Source of the DNA: an uncultured Bacilli bacterium | GTDB lineage: Bacteria; Bacillota_I; Bacilli_A; RF39; UBA660 | Assembly (NCBI GenBank): GCA_949841325.1 | Contig: CATKZK010000006.1 | Location: 1 to 59,524 of the forward strand | Reading direction: 5' to 3' | Length of the DNA stretch: 59,524 bases | Part shown: one piece after another, positions 15,996 to 24,448 of the stretch | How the letters are laid out: the number at the start of each line of letters is the position of its first letter | Numbering within the stretch: the first letter of the stretch is position 1 | Notes under the pieces: model-generated | What the model was told of the DNA's origin: nothing | Database searches by the model: none | What the model saw: the letters and a program-made list of their open reading frames with translations, nothing else | Made by a program: the position numbers and the translations under genes

Positions 15996-18212
15996 ATGAA
16001 AAAAATTATTTTAATGATTGATGGGATGACTTGTTCTGCATGTTCTTCAGGATTAGAAAAATACTTAAATAAGCAAGAGAAAGTTCACCAAGCAACGGTG
16101 AATTTAGTTTTGTCACAAGCCCTTATTGAGTATGATGACTCTCTTGCCATAGAAGAGCTTGAGAAGTTTATAGAAGAGGCCGGTTTTGAAAGCTTAGGAA
16201 TCTATGATGAAAAGCAAGAGACAAAGAAAGAACATAGCAAATTATGTGTGCTCCTGTATGGCGTTTTAGCTTTTATTATTCTTTATATTTCAATGGCTCA
16301 TATGTTTAAACTTCCAGAAATTTCTTTTTTAAGTAAAACATATTATCCATTACACTATGCACTTGCATTATTACTTTTAACGATTCCCTTTTTACTATAT
16401 GGAAAAGATATCTTTATAAGTGGTATTAAAAATGCAGTTCATAAAACACCTAATATGGATACTTTAGTTACTCTAGGAGTATGGACTAGCTTTTTTTATA
16501 GTCTTTTTAGTACAAGTATGATTTTTCTTAACCCAGAATCCATAGTTTATCGGGAAAGTCTTTATTTTGAGTCGTGTGCAATGATTGTTTATTTTATCAA
16601 ACTAGGTAGAACTATTGATAGAAAAAATAAAGAAAAGACAAAAGAAGCTTTAAAAGAACTCGTTCAAATTACGCCAAGAGAAGCTCTTCTTAAAAAAGGT
16701 AATAAGGAAGTGCTTGTCTCTCTTGACGAAATAAAAAAGAATGACATTTTGATTGGTAAACCAGGAATGAAAATCGCGGTTGATGGCGTTATTTTAAAGG
16801 GTGAAACACATTTAGATGAGGCATTTATCACAGGAGAATCCATTCCTGTTAAAAAAAGCGTAAATGAAAATGTCATTGCAGGAAGTATGAATATTGATGG
16901 GTATATTGAATATAGAGCAGAAAAGATAGGTCAAAATTCTACTATTTCAGAGATTGTGAAATTAGTAGTGGAAGCAACCAATACAAAAGCGCCAATTCAA
17001 AGACTTGCGGATCTCGTGAGTGGGTATTTTGTACCTACTATTATCATTCTTGCAATTATTACATTTATCAGTCTTCTTCTCCTCGGGAATTCTTTGAGTG
17101 AAAGTATTGCCACCTTTGTTACCGTATTAGTTGTTGCTTGTCCATGTGCTTTAGGAATTGCAACTCCTTTAGCTATTGTAGTAAGTGAAGGATTATGTGC
17201 TAAAAGTGGTATTTTAGTGAAAACAAGTGAAACGTTAGAACAGGCACATAAAGTAGATACCATTGTTTTTGATAAAACAGGAACATTAACCTATGGAAAT
17301 TTAAAAGTCTTTAAGATATTTAACTATAGTGAATATACAGATGATGAATTAATGGCCGTTGTTGCTAGTGTCGAAGAAAAGATTACACATCCTATTGGTA
17401 AAGCTTTTGTAAATTATAAATTGGAACATGGTTTAAAAGAGAAGACAGTTTCCAATTTTAAAAATATAGCAGGAATAGGGATAGAAGGTATCATCAATAA
17501 GAAAAAAATATCGATTGGAAATAGTAAATTATTTGCCAAGTTAAAGATAAAAAAAGAACAAGAACAAGATGAGTTAGAACTGCGTATTTCTGGAAATAGT
17601 ATTGTCTACGTTTTTGAAGATGATCGAGTAATTGGTTTGATAGGTGTTAAGGATATTGTAAGAGAGAATGCTAAAAAAACGATAAATGAATTACACCGAT
17701 TAGGAAAAGAAACCATTATGCTAACAGGTGATAATAAGGAAACTGCTCATCTTATAGCAGAAGCGATAGGAATAAAAACGGTCATTGCCGATGTACTTCC
17801 TATGGAGAAGACAAAAGTTATAAAAGAGCTTCAGAGTCAAGGAAAAAATGTCATGATGGTAGGAGATGGCATTAACGATGCTCCATCGCTTGCAACTGCG
17901 CATATTGGGGTCAGTATCAATGGAGGTACAGATATTGCAGGGGATTCCGCTGATGTTATTTTGATGCATGATAACCTTGAAAGAATCATCTCCTTACTTG
18001 ATATTAGCAAAAAGACCATTCAGAATATAAAAGAGAATTTATTTTGGGCTTTTTTCTATAATCTTTGTATGATTCCTATAGCCATGGGATTATTAAAATC
18101 CTTTGGAATCATGATGAATCCCATGTTTGCTGGTTTAGCTATGACATTAAGTAGCTTAACCGTTGTTCTAAATACTTTGAGATTAAAAAAATGGCGAGCA
18201 AACAATTTGTAG
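15996..18212 (+). CDS. copA: Copper-exporting P1B-type ATPase CopA
   Basis: 738-residue pump. One N-terminal HMA domain (DGMTCSACSSGLEK, residues about 8-21), membrane helices, actuator motif ITGESIPVKK, metal site VACPCALGIATPLA (about 380), phosphorylation site FDKTGTLTYG (about 425), ITHPIGKA, hinge GDGINDAPSLA, and final helices with YNLCMIPIAMG and MNPMFAGLAMTLSS, the conserved Cu(I)-site Asn/Tyr/Met/Ser helices of the copper subgroup. It exports Cu(I). It begins three bases after copZ; its stop codon lies in the loop of a terminator. Confidence 0.94.
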   Translation: MKKIILMIDGMTCSACSSGLEKYLNKQEKVHQATVNLVLSQALIEYDDSLAIEELEKFIEEAGFESLGIYDEKQETKKEHSKLCVLLYGVLAFIILYISMAHMFKLPEISFLSKTYYPLHYALALLLLTIPFLLYGKDIFISGIKNAVHKTPNMDTLVTLGVWTSFFYSLFSTSMIFLNPESIVYRESLYFESCAMIVYFIKLGRTIDRKNKEKTKEALKELVQITPREALLKKGNKEVLVSLDEIKKNDILIGKPGMKIAVDGVILKGETHLDEAFITGESIPVKKSVNENVIAGSMNIDGYIEYRAEKIGQNSTISEIVKLVVEATNTKAPIQRLADLVSGYFVPTIIILAIITFISLLLLGNSLSESIATFVTVLVVACPCALGIATPLAIVVSEGLCAKSGILVKTSETLEQAHKVDTIVFDKTGTLTYGNLKVFKIFNYSEYTDDELMAVVASVEEKITHPIGKAFVNYKLEHGLKEKTVSNFKNIAGIGIEGIINKKKISIGNSKLFAKLKIKKEQEQDELELRISGNSIVYVFEDDRVIGLIGVKDIVRENAKKTINELHRLGKETIMLTGDNKETAHLIAEAIGIKTVIADVLPMEKTKVIKELQSQGKNVMMVGDGINDAPSLATAHIGVSINGGTDIAGDSADVILMHDNLERIISLLDISKKTIQNIKENLFWAFFYNLCMIPIAMGLLKSFGIMMNPMFAGLAMTLSSLTVVLNTLRLKKWRANNL

Positions 18213-18227
18213 AAAGTTTGCTTTTTT
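18197..18227 (+). terminator. Terminator of the copper operon
   Basis: Stem AGCAAAC/GTTTGCT, 12-base loop holding the copA stop, then a T-run. Confidence 0.8.
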
Positions 18228-18273
18228 CGTGGTACAATAAAGGTACATTTGTGAGTCAATTGAGGAGGAAAAA

Positions 18274-19032
18274 ATGATTGTTGTAGAACATGTAACAAAA
18301 GAGTTTGAAAAAAATATAAATAAACGCGAAAAAGTAAAATTTTTTGCTGATCAGGACATTTCTTTTAGTGCAAGTGATGGAGAAATTATTGGCATATTAG
18401 GGCCAAATGGGGCAGGAAAAACAACACTTCTTAGAATGCTTGCTGGTATTTTAGAGCCAACAGAGGGAGTGATTACATTTGACCATTTAAATTATCAAGA
18501 AAATGAAATTGAAATCAAACAGCAAATTGCATACCTTTCTGGAAATACAAAAATTTATGATACATTAACGACTTATGAACTTTTAAAAATGTGTTGTGAT
18601 TTATATGATGTACCAAAGGAAAAACAGGAAAATAGAATAAAGGAAATTACGGATATTTTAAAAATGACGCCTTTTTTATACAATAAAATTGCGAATCTAT
18701 CGACGGGGCAAACACAAAAAGTAAATTTAGCAAGATGCTTGGTTCATGATCCAAAGTATTATATTCTTGATGAAGCAACAACGGGGCTAGATATTATTGC
18801 CAGTCAAATTATATTAGATTTTATCAAAAAGGAAAAAAAACGTGGAAAGACGATTCTTTATTCTACTCATTATATGGAAGAGGCAGAAAATATCTGTGAT
18901 CGAGTTATTATGATAAACAAAGGAAAAATCATCAAAGAGGGAATACCTGATGGAATTAAAAAGGAAACAAAGACGACAAATTTAAGAGATGCCTTTTTTT
19001 CCTTGTTAGGAGGTCATAATCATGAAGAGTAA
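18274..19032 (+). CDS. natA: ABC transporter ATP-binding protein, NatA-like
   Basis: 252-residue ATPase with Walker A GPNGAGKTT (about 48), signature NLSTGQTQKVNLAR, Walker B YYILDEATTGLD and switch His (YSTHYMEEAE). The N-terminal insert KNINKREKVKFFA before the ATPase core is seen in NatA, the ATPase of the NatAB Na+ exporter (family knowledge). Ribosome binding site TGAGGAGG. It overlaps the permease gene by 11 bases, so the two are co-translated. NatA is the best guess; other ABC-2 exporters are possible. Confidence 0.75.
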   Translation: MIVVEHVTKEFEKNINKREKVKFFADQDISFSASDGEIIGILGPNGAGKTTLLRMLAGILEPTEGVITFDHLNYQENEIEIKQQIAYLSGNTKIYDTLTTYELLKMCCDLYDVPKEKQENRIKEITDILKMTPFLYNKIANLSTGQTQKVNLARCLVHDPKYYILDEATTGLDIIASQIILDFIKKEKKRGKTILYSTHYMEEAENICDRVIMINKGKIIKEGIPDGIKKETKTTNLRDAFFSLLGGHNHEE

Positions 19033-20182
19033 AATTTTCGTTATTTTAAAGAAAGAAATGCGTGAATTATTTCGAGATAAAAAATCTCTTGCTATGATGC
19101 TTATTATCCCATTTTTGATTCCTGTTCTTGTATTAGGAATGTCTGCTTTATTTGAATTTCAAATGAAAGAAGACGAGGAGAATAAACAGCTTTATTTTGC
19201 CTATGAATTAACAGAGATGGAAAAAGAAATAGCCGAAGCATTAGAGTTAAAAGTCATCATCCAAAGTGAAGAAGAATTAACAGAAAATCTTAAACAAGAA
19301 AAAATTGACTTTTATATAGGAAAGGATAAAAATAAAAATCCAAATAGCTTTGTGATCAATAAGGGAGATATAACAACTAATACAGCACTTGCTACTTTGT
19401 TTATTGAACATTATAAGCAACAACTACAATCTAATTACTTGATTGAAAATAATCTTAATCCCAATCTTGTTTTGAATATGGTAACAGTAGAAGAAAACGT
19501 AGTAGATGAAAAAGCAACAGAGGAGAATTATTTTGCTAATTATATTAAAAACTATGCTTTCTTATTTATCATGATGGCCATTGTTGTCTCTGCAACATAT
19601 CCAGCTACAGATACAACGGCAGGAGAAAGAGAAAGAGGAACTCTTGAAACTTTGCTTACATTTCCTGTAAAGAGTCGTGATATTATTATTGGAAAATATT
19701 TAAGTATTACGTTATCTTCTATTATAACGGGGATTATCAGTTTATTACTAGCTACGGTTTCCTTAGGTATTAGTCAGCAATTATTTTCGCTTTATAAAGG
19801 ATTACATATGATATATAGTATGGAAAGTATTTTCTATGGAATTGTCGTTATTATCGTTTATTCATTCTTTATTAGTGGATTATGTATCGCGATTGCATCA
19901 AAATCAAAAACATTCAAAGAGGCTCAGAGTGCTTTAACACCACTCAATTTTATCTCGTTTTTTCCAGGGATGATAGCTTTTATGATTGGAACAAAATCAT
20001 CGCTTCTTTTATCTTGTGTTCCCTTTTTAAACTTTACAATGTTATTTACGGATATAACAAATGGGACAATTCACTTCGGAAATATTCTTGTAATGATTCT
20101 TTCATCTGTTTTCTATATTAGTTTAGTTCTTGTATTTATTATCAAACAATACAAATCTGAAAGAGTACTGTTTGTAAAATAA
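19022..20182 (+). CDS. natB: ABC-2 type permease, NatB-like
   Basis: 386-residue membrane protein. It opens with KKEMRELFRDKKSLAMMLIIPFLIPV, typical of ABC-2 permeases, followed by an external loop of about 130 residues and then five or six membrane helices, with the family motif TAGERERGTLETLLTFPV. This is the NatB layout, and the partner ATPase is immediately upstream. Likely role: ion (Na+) or small-molecule export. No clear terminator follows; the next promoter begins within 15 bases. Confidence 0.75.
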   Translation: MKSKIFVILKKEMRELFRDKKSLAMMLIIPFLIPVLVLGMSALFEFQMKEDEENKQLYFAYELTEMEKEIAEALELKVIIQSEEELTENLKQEKIDFYIGKDKNKNPNSFVINKGDITTNTALATLFIEHYKQQLQSNYLIENNLNPNLVLNMVTVEENVVDEKATEENYFANYIKNYAFLFIMMAIVVSATYPATDTTAGERERGTLETLLTFPVKSRDIIIGKYLSITLSSIITGIISLLLATVSLGISQQLFSLYKGLHMIYSMESIFYGIVVIIVYSFFISGLCIAIASKSKTFKEAQSALTPLNFISFFPGMIAFMIGTKSSLLLSCVPFLNFTMLFTDITNGTIHFGNILVMILSSVFYISLVLVFIIKQYKSERVLFVK

Positions 20183-20192
20183 GGGGATGAAC

Positions 20193-20221
20193 TTGTCAAA
20201 AAAATGTTATTATGTTATGAT
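20193..20221 (+). promoter_or_regulatory. Promoter of a predicted antisense RNA
   Basis: TTGTCA (20193-20198), 17-base spacer, TATGAT (20216-20221). No protein gene follows; the transcript would end at the terminator at 20299-20325. Confidence 0.7.
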
Positions 20222-20226
20222 GAATT

Positions 20227-20325
20227 TGTCTAGGAAACTTAGACAAAAAAAGGGAATACTTAATTGAACGGAATTGAGTACATACCTTTTATGCGTGTGC
20301 ACTTATTAAGTTAAGTGCTCTTTTC
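20227..20325 (+). ncRNA. Predicted antisense RNA (antitoxin candidate)
   Basis: About 100 bases from the promoter at 20193-20221 to a hairpin GCACTTA/TAAGTGC (20299-20318) with a T-rich tail. It includes two further hairpins (TTGTCTA/TAGACAA near 20226-20246, TACTTAATT/AATTGAGTA at 20257-20280). It has no ORF, and it lies opposite the 3' untranslated region of the hydrophobic peptide gene at 20326-20418. This is the layout of RatA/SR4-type antitoxin RNAs (family knowledge). Confidence 0.6.
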
Positions 20326-20418
20326 TTATATAAATCTTTTTATTAAAGTAAACATCAGAATGATTAATAAGAAGATAATGAGAAGTAAGGAAAGAATTAA
20401 AAAATCTTTCTTATACAT
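20326..20418 (-). CDS. Small hydrophobic peptide, candidate type I toxin
   Basis: 30-residue peptide: a charged start (MYKKD), about 20 hydrophobic residues (FLILSLLLIIFLLIILMF), and a basic end (LIKRFI). A strong ribosome binding site GGAGG lies seven bases before the ATG but is held in a GAAA-capped hairpin (20426-20439). It has its own promoter (20472-20500). The stop codon abuts the end of the convergent RNA. Size, membrane-helix nature, hidden ribosome binding site and overlapping convergent RNA all match type I toxins of the TxpA/BsrG kind, although no sequence match is recognised. Confidence 0.65.
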   Translation of the reverse strand: MYKKDFLILSLLLIIFLLIILMFTLIKRFI

Positions 20419-20425
20419 CGGATCT

Positions 20426-20439
20426 CCTCCTTTCGGAGG
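20426..20439 (-). promoter_or_regulatory. Hairpin sequestering the toxin ribosome binding site
   Basis: On the minus strand CCTCC-GAAA-GGAGG: a five-base GC-rich stem with a GNRA tetraloop, whose 3' arm is the ribosome binding site. Confidence 0.75.
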
Positions 20440-20471
20440 TAAGTACTCAGGAATTAAGTTTCCCTAGAAAT

Positions 20472-20500
20472 ATCATAACATAATTCACCGAATAAGTGAA
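20472..20500 (-). promoter_or_regulatory. Promoter of the small hydrophobic peptide mRNA
   Basis: Minus strand TTCACT, 17-base spacer, TATGAT. The first bases of this mRNA (CTAGGGAAACTTAA…GAGTACTTACCT) resemble the start of the convergent RNA (CTAGGAAACTTAG…GAGTACATACCT), so the locus is bounded by an imperfect inverted repeat. Confidence 0.6.
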
Positions 20501-20533
20501 CGTCTTTTTGTAAAAAAAGAGTAAAGAGGAAAT

Positions 20534-21167
20534 ATGAATGAAAAAGTAATAGAAAAAATTAAGCAAAATAATCGAAAATATGAGATGAATGATGGCAATG
20601 GTTTCGTTCAGTCTGATAAGAATTACAATTTTGTTATCTGCACCGCATGCTGTTAAAAAGGTTAGAAATGAAGTAACGAAGGGTGAAGATAGATTGACTG
20701 GTGGTATTGTCGAATACTTGTGTGAGGTCTTCCAAGTATTTGGTATTGTGAGAACAGGAAACTTAAGAGATGACCCCAGTTATTATAATGGTTCGGACTA
20801 TAAAGAGGCTATACTTGAGGTAATTAAAGAATACGGAATTGTCTATTTATTTGATATTCATGGCTGTACAAATGACCATGGTTTTGATATAGGGATTGGA
20901 ACATTTTATGGGAAGAATATTTCCCATGAGATCAAAGAAGTAGAGCATATAAAAAACGTGCTTTCAAAGGATTTTTTAGTATAAGTAGACAAAACATTTA
21001 TTGCACCACCAAATACCGTTTCACATTTTATTCATGATATTTCAGGAATTAAGTGTTTACAGTTTGAATTAAGCCAAAAAGTGAGAACAGATGATCATTA
21101 TCTTCATCATTTTATAGAAAATTTCGGAAAAATAATAAACGATATAGAAATATCTATGATAAAATAA
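20534..21167 (+). pseudogene. N-formylglutamate amidohydrolase-like gene, broken
   Basis: It starts at ATG 20534 (MNEKVIEKIKQNN, after AGAGGAAA) and reads to about 20630. The recognisable core LLSAPHAVKK…KGEDRLTGG…FDIHGCTNDHGFD is in another frame. A stop at 20982 interrupts that frame, after which NTVSHFIHDISGIKCLQFELS continues to 21167. Joining them gives about 210 residues of the family, whose GEDR and HGC motifs are characteristic. There are two lesions, so no full product is expected. Intact members hydrolyse N-formylglutamate or related amides. Confidence 0.8.
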
Positions 21168-21186
21168 ATAAAGATGAGAGGTATTT

Positions 21187-22893
21187 ATGAAACTGATAGA
21201 TAAAATAAAACAACTTGAATTTCAAGAGAGTGATCTTGATACATTACTTGCGGATTTATCTTTTTCTATTGATGAATTAAAAAGACAAGATGATTTGGAA
21301 GAACAAAAGAAATGGATGGATAAAATAAATGCTTTAAGGGATCACTATCTGACTTTGTATTGGTGTAGCTATCTTGGTTATCTAAAAGATATAACGGATG
21401 AAAAGTATCAAAAAAGCGAAGAGCTATTTGGAAGTATTGACGCTAAATACAATCATTTAGTTTACTCTTATTTTGATTTTTTAGATAAACATAAGGAGGA
21501 TAAAGGATTAAATTCATTTTTACCACCAAGAACTTTTGCATTGGCGGAAAATCAAATGCGTCTATCCAGTGATGATAATATTGAGCTCATAAAAAGAGAA
21601 AAAGAATTATGTCGTGCTTATCGAAAATTAATTGTAGGAACTTATTCTTCATTTAATGGCGAAAAAGTCAATGCGAATAAATTGATGAAATATTATAAAA
21701 ATAAGGATTCTAAAGTTCGAAAAAAAGCATATGATAAAAGATTTGAAATCTTAACAAAAATTAGTTCTGAATTAGCTAATATTGCAGATGAGTTAATTCA
21801 TATAAGAAATGAAATGGCACATCAATTAGGTCTTAGTAATTATAAAGAATATGGTTTTATTAAAATGAATCGTCTTGGCTATGACGAAAAAGATCTGATA
21901 TTGTTTAAAAGGAATATAAAAAAGTATTTTGTTCCTTTATTAAAACAATTAGCAGAGCATCAGTGTCAACGACTTCAAATAGATAAAATAGACTACTATG
22001 ATGAAAAGTATTTGTTTTCTGATGGAAATGCCTCTGTTGATCTGTCTTTAAAGGAATTATTAGAAAAGTTAAAAGGGATTTTTAAAGAATTAGATGCAGA
22101 AATCTATCATCTGTTTATAAAAATGGAAAAAGAGGGACTTATTGATTTAGAAGATCGCGATACGAAAAGTGCAGGTGGACTTTCCACTTATTTGCCAGAT
22201 TATCAAATGCCTACTTTTATAAAAAAATATTTGGGGGTAGAAGAAAATATTACTAGTATTTCTCATGAGTTTGGACATTGTACTCAGTTATTTTTAAGCA
22301 AAGATAAAAAATATCATGAGAATAGATGGCCAACGTTTGATATCTGTGAAATACATTCTACTTCAATGGAATTGTTTATTTATCCTTATTTAGATATTAT
22401 TTTTAAAGAAAATATTTCTAAATATTGTATTAGTCATTTAACATCTTTAATTGATTTAGTCGTAAAAATGTGTGCGATTGATGAATTTAATTCGTGTCTA
22501 TATGAACATCCATCTTATAGTCATCATGAGCGAAATGAACTATGGAAAAAGATTTATGCAGAGTATTATCCACATCATCAATATAAACACGAATATTATG
22601 AATCGGGAATCATGTGGCAAAGTGATTTGAATCGTATAGATGATCCTTTTTATGCTATCGATTACAGTTTAGATGCAATCTGTGCTTTTTCTTTCTATCA
22701 GAAGTCATTGGAGAATAAAGAAAGTGCCTTTGATCTATTTCTCGATTTCTGTAAAGAAGGAGGCGATATCTCTTTAAAAGAAATAATAGAAAAATATCAG
22801 CTATTGAGTCCCTTTGAAGAAAAAGATATTCATGATTTATGTGCATTTTTAGAACAAGAAATAAAAAAATCTAGTATGAAGTTAGAAAGGTAA
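21187..22893 (+). CDS. M3-family oligoendopeptidase (PepF-like)
   Basis: 568-residue cytoplasmic zinc peptidase, typical length for M3 oligoendopeptidases. The zinc motif HEFGH is near residue 357 (ISHEFGHCTQLF), and the third ligand is probably in CEIHSTSMELF about 25 residues on. The His/Tyr-rich segment YPHHQYKHEYYESGIMWQ (about 460) resembles the substrate-binding loop of the family. It cleaves short peptides. Ribosome binding site GATGAGAGG. It begins an operon with the acetyltransferase and inositol-phosphatase-like genes, whose starts follow within 4 and 9 bases. Confidence 0.9.
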   Translation: MKLIDKIKQLEFQESDLDTLLADLSFSIDELKRQDDLEEQKKWMDKINALRDHYLTLYWCSYLGYLKDITDEKYQKSEELFGSIDAKYNHLVYSYFDFLDKHKEDKGLNSFLPPRTFALAENQMRLSSDDNIELIKREKELCRAYRKLIVGTYSSFNGEKVNANKLMKYYKNKDSKVRKKAYDKRFEILTKISSELANIADELIHIRNEMAHQLGLSNYKEYGFIKMNRLGYDEKDLILFKRNIKKYFVPLLKQLAEHQCQRLQIDKIDYYDEKYLFSDGNASVDLSLKELLEKLKGIFKELDAEIYHLFIKMEKEGLIDLEDRDTKSAGGLSTYLPDYQMPTFIKKYLGVEENITSISHEFGHCTQLFLSKDKKYHENRWPTFDICEIHSTSMELFIYPYLDIIFKENISKYCISHLTSLIDLVVKMCAIDEFNSCLYEHPSYSHHERNELWKKIYAEYYPHHQYKHEYYESGIMWQSDLNRIDDPFYAIDYSLDAICAFSFYQKSLENKESAFDLFLDFCKEGGDISLKEIIEKYQLLSPFEEKDIHDLCAFLEQEIKKSSMKLER

Positions 22894-22897
22894 TTAG

Positions 22898-23500
22898 ATG
22901 GAAAAATTTTATTTTGAAGTACCAAGCTTGGAAAGAAAAGAGGAGGCAATAGATTATATCAATGAGTTATATGAGTATCATTCAGACACTAATGGAACAG
23001 GTGGACTCGAACGATATTTAGACGATTATGAAGGATGGCTTGAAAAGTTAGAAGATGATTATACAAGAGAACCAAATGAAGAAAAAGTTCCTGCAAGAAC
23101 TTACTTTCTAGTTCGAGAAAATGATCAAAAGATCATTGGCATGATTAATATTCGCCTTGCTTTAAATGAAAAATTAAAAAGAATTGGAGGACATATTGGC
23201 TACAGTATTCGTCCTACAGAAAGAAAAAAGGGTTATAATAAGATCAATTTGTATCTTGGTTTAAAAGTCTGTCAAGAATATGGAATTGATAAGGTTTTAA
23301 TGGATGCAGATACAAGTAATAAAGCCTCTTGGAAGACAATGGAGGCATTAGGTGGCATTAATATTCGAGAATACTATGATGATGAATTTTCTAAATGCAT
23401 GGTAAAAGATTATGAAATTGACGTGTTAAAAGCTTTACAAGAGCATAAAGAGGAATATGAATCCTTTATTGTTTTAAAAGAAGTAGCTAAAAAGAAATAA
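22898..23500 (+). CDS. GNAT-family acetyltransferase
   Basis: 200-residue N-acetyltransferase. GNAT core with IIGMINIRLALN (beta strand 4), GGHIGYSIRPTERKKGYNKINL (acetyl-CoA loop), and VLMDADTSNKASWKTMEALGG near the end. It begins four bases after the M3 peptidase stop, so it is probably co-transcribed. The substrate is unknown; amino-acid or antibiotic amino groups are usual for the family. Confidence 0.85.
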   Translation: MEKFYFEVPSLERKEEAIDYINELYEYHSDTNGTGGLERYLDDYEGWLEKLEDDYTREPNEEKVPARTYFLVRENDQKIIGMINIRLALNEKLKRIGGHIGYSIRPTERKKGYNKINLYLGLKVCQEYGIDKVLMDADTSNKASWKTMEALGGINIREYYDDEFSKCMVKDYEIDVLKALQEHKEEYESFIVLKEVAKKK

Positions 23501-23509
23501 GGGGAAGTT

Positions 23510-24295
23510 ATGACGAATCAAGAATATTTAGATTTTGCAAAAAGTGTTGCTTTTTATGCTGGCAAAACCATGCTAGAGCATTATCAAAGTCACTTAGATT
23601 TTCATTTTAAAGAAGATAAGACTGTTGTGACTAGGGTTGATAAAGAAATTAATAAATATTTAATAGAACGTGTAAAAGAAAGGTATAAACATCATGGTGT
23701 AAACGGGGAGGAAGAGACCTATAATCCTGATTCTGAATACACTTGGGTATGTGATCCATTAGATGGAACAGGAATGTATACAAATCATATTCCTGTATTT
23801 GTCTTTTCGTTAGCGTTAGTATACTGTGGAGAACCTATTGTAGGAGTTGTCTATAATCCAGTAGAGGATAAATTATATAGCGCAATTCAAAATGAAGGTG
23901 CTTACTGTAATGGGGAAAAAATTCATGTAAATCAGAAGCGATTAGGTGATTTAGGGTATCGAACAAATGTGGAAATTTTTCATAATACTTTAATCGATGA
24001 AATGCTTCTTATCAAAGAATTAAAAGAATGTTCAAAAATTTCATCTATTGGAAGTGTTGCAAGAAGCTCTATGGCGATTGCAACAGGAGATTTCTCTTGT
24101 GATATTTTTCCGGGAAGTAAGCATGGGAATTGTGATATCGCAGCATCTTCCTTAATTGTTAAAGAGGCGGGAGGAAGAGTGACAAACCTTTATGGAGAAG
24201 AACAACTTTATGATAAAGCTATTAAAGGTGCTATTATAACAAATGGTATTTCTCACTCACAAGTGTTAGATATTGTTAAAAAATATACTTTATAG
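23510..24295 (+). CDS. Inositol monophosphatase-family phosphatase
   Basis: 261-residue metal-dependent sugar/nucleotide phosphatase. Metal-site motifs: NGEEETY (about 66), DPLDGTGMYTN (about 82-92) and the distal CDIAASSLIVKEAGG (about 204), where the usual W-D is C-D. Members act on inositol phosphate, fructose-1,6-bisphosphate or 3'-phosphoadenosine phosphate; which applies here cannot be told. Last gene of the peptidase operon, ended by a terminator two bases after the stop. Confidence 0.85.
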   Translation: MTNQEYLDFAKSVAFYAGKTMLEHYQSHLDFHFKEDKTVVTRVDKEINKYLIERVKERYKHHGVNGEEETYNPDSEYTWVCDPLDGTGMYTNHIPVFVFSLALVYCGEPIVGVVYNPVEDKLYSAIQNEGAYCNGEKIHVNQKRLGDLGYRTNVEIFHNTLIDEMLLIKELKECSKISSIGSVARSSMAIATGDFSCDIFPGSKHGNCDIAASSLIVKEAGGRVTNLYGEEQLYDKAIKGAIITNGISHSQVLDIVKKYTL

Positions 24296-24297
24296 AG

Positions 24298-24319
24298 AAG
24301 AGGAATATCCTCTTTTTTT
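24298..24319 (+). terminator. Terminator of the peptidase operon
   Basis: Stem AAGAGG/CCTCTT with a five-base loop and a T-run. Confidence 0.75.
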
Positions 24320-24448
24320 ATTTATAAGACAGTTACTTGACAGTACTTCGTTATTTTATGGAAGTTTATAGATGCAAAACAATGACTTCTTTGTTATAAT
24401 TTATACTAGGAAGAAAATAGAAAAATTGAATAAAAAGAGGTTTTGAAT

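Noticed and set aside
20226-20246. TTGTCTA/TAGACAA hairpin as a terminator
   Set aside because: It is followed by an A-run on the plus strand, and on the minus strand the T-run precedes rather than follows it, so it does not terminate either transcript.
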